Source: JAWKNZ01 sp041391425
GTDB lineage: Bacteria > Bdellovibrionota_B > Oligoflexia > Oligoflexales > JAWKNZ01
Direction: 5' to 3'
NCBI GenBank assembly: GCA_041391425.1
Contig: JAWKNZ010000021.1
Coordinates: 1-51,439 of the forward strand
DNA length: 51,439 nt
Shown here: positions 48,294 through 51,439 of the stretch, piece by piece
Layout: each line of letters opens with the position of its first letter
Numbering within the stretch: position 1 is the stretch's first letter
Made by a program: the position numbers and the translations under genes
Notes under the pieces: model-generated
Databases searched by the model: none
Seen by the model: only the letters and a program-made list of their open reading frames with translations
Told to the model about the DNA's origin: nothing

Positions 48294-48398
48294 TAGGGCG
48301 TGTTGACGTTTCATTTCCTACTACGAGCCAAACCCTTCCTAGCTGCGACTTTCAAGTATTTGTCTCTCGCTACGAAAATGAAACGTCAACACGCCCTA
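48294..48398. repeat. 105-bp inverted-repeat element
   Basis: Perfect 23-base arms (48294-48316 and 48376-48398, starting TAGGGCGTGTTGACGTTTCA) enclose about 59 bases with no coding sense. TA lies at both ends, consistent with a TA-target MITE of IS5/IS630 type, though a TA duplication alone is weak evidence. It stands between the rhomboid and folK regions. Confidence 0.8.
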
Positions 48399-48474
48399 GG
48401 ATCGTCTCTGAGAATATTGTATTTTATTTAATTGGAAAAAACCATTTATACGTTAGGTTATTACGGAAAATAAA

Positions 48475-48945
48475 TTATTGCAGCAGTTTTAGGCGGAGCT
48501 CATTAAGACTTAGGTGTAAGACAGGGTGGATCCACTCAGGTGCAATGTCGCAGGCTGGATCGAGAACGAAAAGGCGTTTGTGCATATGTTGGTGGGGAAT
48601 AGTAAGTCTTGCCTCTTGGTGGCATATGGCTGCACCTGATTTATCGCGCCATAATAATATATCTAAGTCAATATTGCGGTTACCCCAACGTTCCTTTCGG
48701 ACTCTTCCCATTTCTTGTTCAATCTTAAGAAGGCTTTCCAGACATTCTAAAGGTGAGTGATGGGTTTCTATTAAAATTACCGCATTCAAAAACTTTTGAT
48801 CCGCAGCTCCCACTGGCTCTGTAATATATTCATTACTAGTAGCAAGGATTTTTCCAACTTGATCAACAATGAGATTTTTTGCTATTTCGAGATTTTTCTT
48901 CTTAGTTCCTAGATTAGATCCCAGAGCAATTAGCAGTTGATCCAT
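48475..48945 (-). CDS. folK: 2-amino-4-hydroxy-6-hydroxymethyldihydropteridine pyrophosphokinase
   Basis: The protein has 156 residues, the normal HPPK length. Conserved parts are LLIALGSNLGTKKKNLEIAK at the start, FLNAVILIET, the GRVRKERWGNRNIDLDILLW catalytic block (Asp pair for magnesium), and the C-terminal LTIPHQHMHKRLFVLDPACD. It transfers pyrophosphate from ATP to the pterin in folate synthesis. The ATG is not preceded by a strong ribosome binding site. No other folate-synthesis gene is adjacent. Confidence 0.95.
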   Translation of the reverse strand: MDQLLIALGSNLGTKKKNLEIAKNLIVDQVGKILATSNEYITEPVGAADQKFLNAVILIETHHSPLECLESLLKIEQEMGRVRKERWGNRNIDLDILLWRDKSGAAICHQEARLTIPHQHMHKRLFVLDPACDIAPEWIHPVLHLSLNELRLKLLQ

Positions 48946-49090
48946 TTTTGTCTTTCTCTCATCCGCTCTTTCTTACTTTCAAGAACAAAACCTGTTATAC
49001 CATATTACACCTAAAGTATGCTTACGACTTCTTTAGTAAATGCAATATTTTCTGATATTATTCAGGCAGTTCTTGTATGATTGCTATACT

Positions 49091-50056
49091 TTAATCTTGG
49101 CTAGCAGGATTCTCAATATATCGGATGATCTCACTGATTCGGGTGACATCTTCGCCTTGGCATCCTTCGTTAGGGCATTGATTTGAAACTACACACTCTT
49201 CTTCTTCATTATAAATGTAATCGTTTTCTCCTCTTACGAGTATTCCTTCCACTACACCCGTTTCTGTATTAAAAACTGCTGAGCCAGAGCTACCACCATA
49301 AGTGTCTAAATTAGTGGTAAAATACATTTCAGCTTCGTTGCTCCTTACCCATGCACCTCCTGCTATTTTAGTGGGTAAGCCTATGGGATGACCGATAACT
49401 GTTAAAGGATCACCAACAGCAATGCGTCCCTTATGGCGATATTTTAGAGGGGTGCGGTCATCAACGGCACGGTCCAACTTTACTACGGCAAAATCATTTA
49501 GATTGTTTGGGTCGAGCTTTCTTTCAATGATTTTCGCACATTTATATATATTCTTAGTTTTAACTATCAAAGGATTGCTTTCATCTGTTGTGAGGCTGTA
49601 ATCAAAGACAAAAGCTACTTTTTCACAGTTTTCATTAGTGGTGATGCAATGTCCGGCAGTAATTAAGATATCTTCGGCAACAATAAAACCTGAGCAGATG
49701 GCTGCTATGGGTTGGTTTGTGAAGCGTTCATTATTACAAACATTTATACCTTCTTTTAAAGTGATGCTTGGTAGTAGTTTCACTGATGGATCTGTTTCGT
49801 GGTCTTTAATTTCGCTTAATAGCACTAGAGCAGCGGTCGATCGAGAAAGCTCTACCATCAAATTGTCTGTTTCATCTTTAACATCAATTCGATTATCTTC
49901 TCCGTAAATGACTCGGTCATCATTAGATAATGCCGTTCGGTTGAGAAATAAAATGCTAATGACGCTTAGAATAACTAGGCTTGCGATTGCAAAAAAAAGT
50001 TGCTCCTTTGATCGATACTTAACAGTAGTCGTATGTACTTTTCTAATTGGTAGCAT
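49091..50056 (-). CDS. Membrane-anchored S1-family (trypsin-like) serine protease
   Basis: The protein has 321 residues. After a basic start, one hydrophobic helix (about residues 19-40) looks like an uncleaved anchor. The protease domain has a complete triad: H136 in ITAGHC, D188 in LNDFAVVKLD and S257 in YGGSSGSAVF, the last resembling the bacterial V8/glutamyl-endopeptidase type (GNSGSP). Extra cysteines near the C terminus (CVVSNQCPNEGCQG) may form disulfides. It would act in the periplasm; substrates are unknown. No propeptide is obvious. Confidence 0.85.
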   Translation of the reverse strand: MLPIRKVHTTTVKYRSKEQLFFAIASLVILSVISILFLNRTALSNDDRVIYGEDNRIDVKDETDNLMVELSRSTAALVLLSEIKDHETDPSVKLLPSITLKEGINVCNNERFTNQPIAAICSGFIVAEDILITAGHCITTNENCEKVAFVFDYSLTTDESNPLIVKTKNIYKCAKIIERKLDPNNLNDFAVVKLDRAVDDRTPLKYRHKGRIAVGDPLTVIGHPIGLPTKIAGGAWVRSNEAEMYFTTNLDTYGGSSGSAVFNTETGVVEGILVRGENDYIYNEEEECVVSNQCPNEGCQGEDVTRISEIIRYIENPASQD

Positions 50057-50427
50057 GTTTCCATTCCATATATGCGTCGACTTGAATTTGTTACTCGAAT
50101 ACCTAACTCTGGGTAAAGGGCCTTGAGATAAACTAAAAGATGTTTAGTGGTGGGCACTTTAGCGGCAATGGGCTATGAGGTCAAGTTAAATATTTATAAT
50201 AACAATATAAATAATATGTTATTGTTAAATATCATATAATTTATTTGGATAATTTAAATAATTTTGAAAATGAGGACTTGCATTAAATAAGATGTGGATG
50301 TTTCTATAATACATTAATATTATTTTATGAATATTGCATTTTTTAGATGCTGCTAAAGTTTTGTTGATGGAATGACGATAGGTACTATGTCGGGAATGTT
50401 ATCAGAAGTTGTTAGGAGGGCTTTAAA
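50057..50427. other. Intergenic region before the heme lipoprotein
   Basis: This very AT-rich region of about 370 bases separates divergent genes and contains a strong AGGAGGG ribosome binding site at its right end. I see no RNA gene, repeat or operator. Confidence 0.45.
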
Positions 50428-51439
50428 GTGCCTTTGTTGCAAGGAATTAAGGAATTTTGGCGTTACTTTTTAGGCAGCCTTCTTACATTATGTTTTGCTG
50501 GTTTTTTCTTTGGGTGCTCTGCTCCTAAGCCGAATGGTGTTCAAGGTGCCAAAGATTTGAATGGATCTGATGGTAATGCTCTCCCTGAGTATTGCAATTC
50601 TTATATTAGCTCAGGCTCTTGGTCTTCGGTGACTTCGACAAAAGGAAGTGAAAGTAATACTTTATCTTTAGCAGACCCCGCAATTGCAAATTATGAAGTT
50701 GGAGTGAAATTATTAATTGATAATAAATGCGCTACCAGTGGTTGTCATGCTACTGGCGGTAAGGATCCAATATTAACAGATTACGCAAAGGTCAAGGCAG
50801 CTGGGAAGAAGATTATTAGTACCTCAGTTGACAGCAGCTCTATGCCAAAGGGTGCAGATGCATTAAGTGACCTTGAAAAAGATCTTTTGCAGACATGGGC
50901 AGACTTGGGGTATCCAGAAAAAGCAGCGCTTACAAATTCGACTACTTCTAAGAATACAAATAGTGAGGCTAAACAGAGTAGCAGTGACATTGAATATGCT
51001 GATGTAACTAAGGTTTTGGACGAAAGCGGCTGCTTAAAGTGTCATGGAGCTGATTCCAAAAATGATGTAATTTTAGAAGATAAAGTTTCATACGATGCTA
51101 TAGCAGTTGACGTGGTTCCGGTTATTGAAAAAGGACATTTTGGTACTCTTGATGAATCCCAGAAGACTCTTCTTGATGCTTATGCACAGTCTTTGACCGG
51201 TGGTGGTTCTGCTGAAAATAGTGGCGACAGTACAGAAAGTGGCAATACATCAAAAGAAGTGCCGCCTGAATGTCAGGTGAAGAAAGAAGAGGCAGAGGGT
51301 CTGAGTCAGCTGGCGAAGGATAGTGAGTATAGCTTAGCTTTGAATCCACCTGAACTTAAAAAGTGTCACGATGATGGTTTTCTTTATGACCGGCAAGCAA
51401 GGGATTGTCACGAAGCTAAACTTGGAGCATCGTTTACTT
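50428..51439 (+). CDS. Heme-motif lipoprotein, 3' end cut by the window
   Basis: At least 337 residues are open to the window edge with no stop. The GTG start has AGGAGGG seven bases upstream. The N terminus is a signal peptide with lipobox FFFGCSA (Cys near residue 30). Two possible heme attachment sites follow: CATSGCH (CX4CH, about residue 109) and CLKCH (CXXCH, about residue 202). The layout, with a proteobacterial c-type CxxCH after a CX4CH site, suggests a periplasmic electron-transfer or sensing lipoprotein, but no named family is recognised. Cys-rich parts continue after residue 280. It is not connected by context to the other secreted heme protein at 15180-16436. Confidence 0.75.
   Translation, partial: MPLLQGIKEFWRYFLGSLLTLCFAGFFFGCSAPKPNGVQGAKDLNGSDGNALPEYCNSYISSGSWSSVTSTKGSESNTLSLADPAIANYEVGVKLLIDNKCATSGCHATGGKDPILTDYAKVKAAGKKIISTSVDSSSMPKGADALSDLEKDLLQTWADLGYPEKAALTNSTTSKNTNSEAKQSSSDIEYADVTKVLDESGCLKCHGADSKNDVILEDKVSYDAIAVDVVPVIEKGHFGTLDESQKTLLDAYAQSLTGGGSAENSGDSTESGNTSKEVPPECQVKKEEAEGLSQLAKDSEYSLALNPPELKKCHDDGFLYDRQARDCHEAKLGASFT

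Overview
The window looks like the chromosome of a low-G+C (mid-30s % by eye), flagellated, chemotactic Gram-negative bacterium. Signs of this are several lipoproteins with lipoboxes, a barrel-like outer-membrane protein, c-type-heme secreted proteins, flagellin, a full che operon and frequent TTG/GTG starts. The gene set (short flagellin, FrzCD/Bdellovibrio-like MCP hairpin tip, many TPR proteins, a myxobacterial-order pfa cluster, many TTG starts) suggests a Bdellovibrionota/Oligoflexia- or myxobacteria-like lineage. That placement is inference only; no rRNA or tRNA gene was seen.

Layout. 1-2.9 kb: a left-handed beta-helix transferase-like protein, an App1/HAD phosphatase-like protein and a small zinc-ribbon protein. 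3.1-9.7 kb (minus strand): a chemoreceptor-flagellin operon behind a good sigma-28-type promoter, a large lipoprotein of seven cysteine-containing repeats with a second sigma-28-like promoter, and an outer-membrane barrel gene broken by two single-base frameshifts. 10.1-16.4 kb: two TPR secreted proteins, two palindromic repeat elements, a lipoprotein and a monoheme secreted protein. 17.0-24.3 kb: a chemotaxis operon cheW - mcp - (CheR-REC-dead CheB fusion) - (CheD-like? + CheB) - cheA. 24.8-27.1 kb: a NarK-type nitrate/nitrite transporter followed by a soluble PilJ/NarX-type sensor-like protein. 27.2-43.9 kb: a TetR regulator diverging from a polyunsaturated-fatty-acid-synthase-like locus (pfaD, pfaA, pfaC), then a yeast-Mtd1-like methylene-THF dehydrogenase and an FchA-type cyclohydrolase. 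44-51.4 kb: a CBS protein and universal stress protein divergent around a possible FNR box, a receiver-TPR protein, a rhomboid protease, two more palindromic elements, folK, a membrane-anchored S1 protease, and the start of a heme-motif lipoprotein running off the edge.

How the genes work together. The Pfa proteins form an iterative lipid synthase: PfaA (KS-AT-ACP-ACP-KR-DH), PfaC (KS-CLF-four hotdog modules) and PfaD (enoyl reductase). A 165-bp MITE-like element with 17-bp terminal inverted repeats and an 8-bp target duplication has inserted exactly at the pfaA stop codon, between pfaA and pfaC. The mtd1-fchA pair splits the folate dehydrogenase and cyclohydrolase steps that FolD usually combines. 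In the che operon a CheR is fused to a receiver and a CheB-like domain that has lost its catalytic Asp, directly before a catalytically intact CheB.

Caution: cheA, pfaD and the barrel gene all carry single-base indels that restore conserved protein when corrected. Either the assembly has indel errors or these genes are decaying; sequence alone cannot decide.
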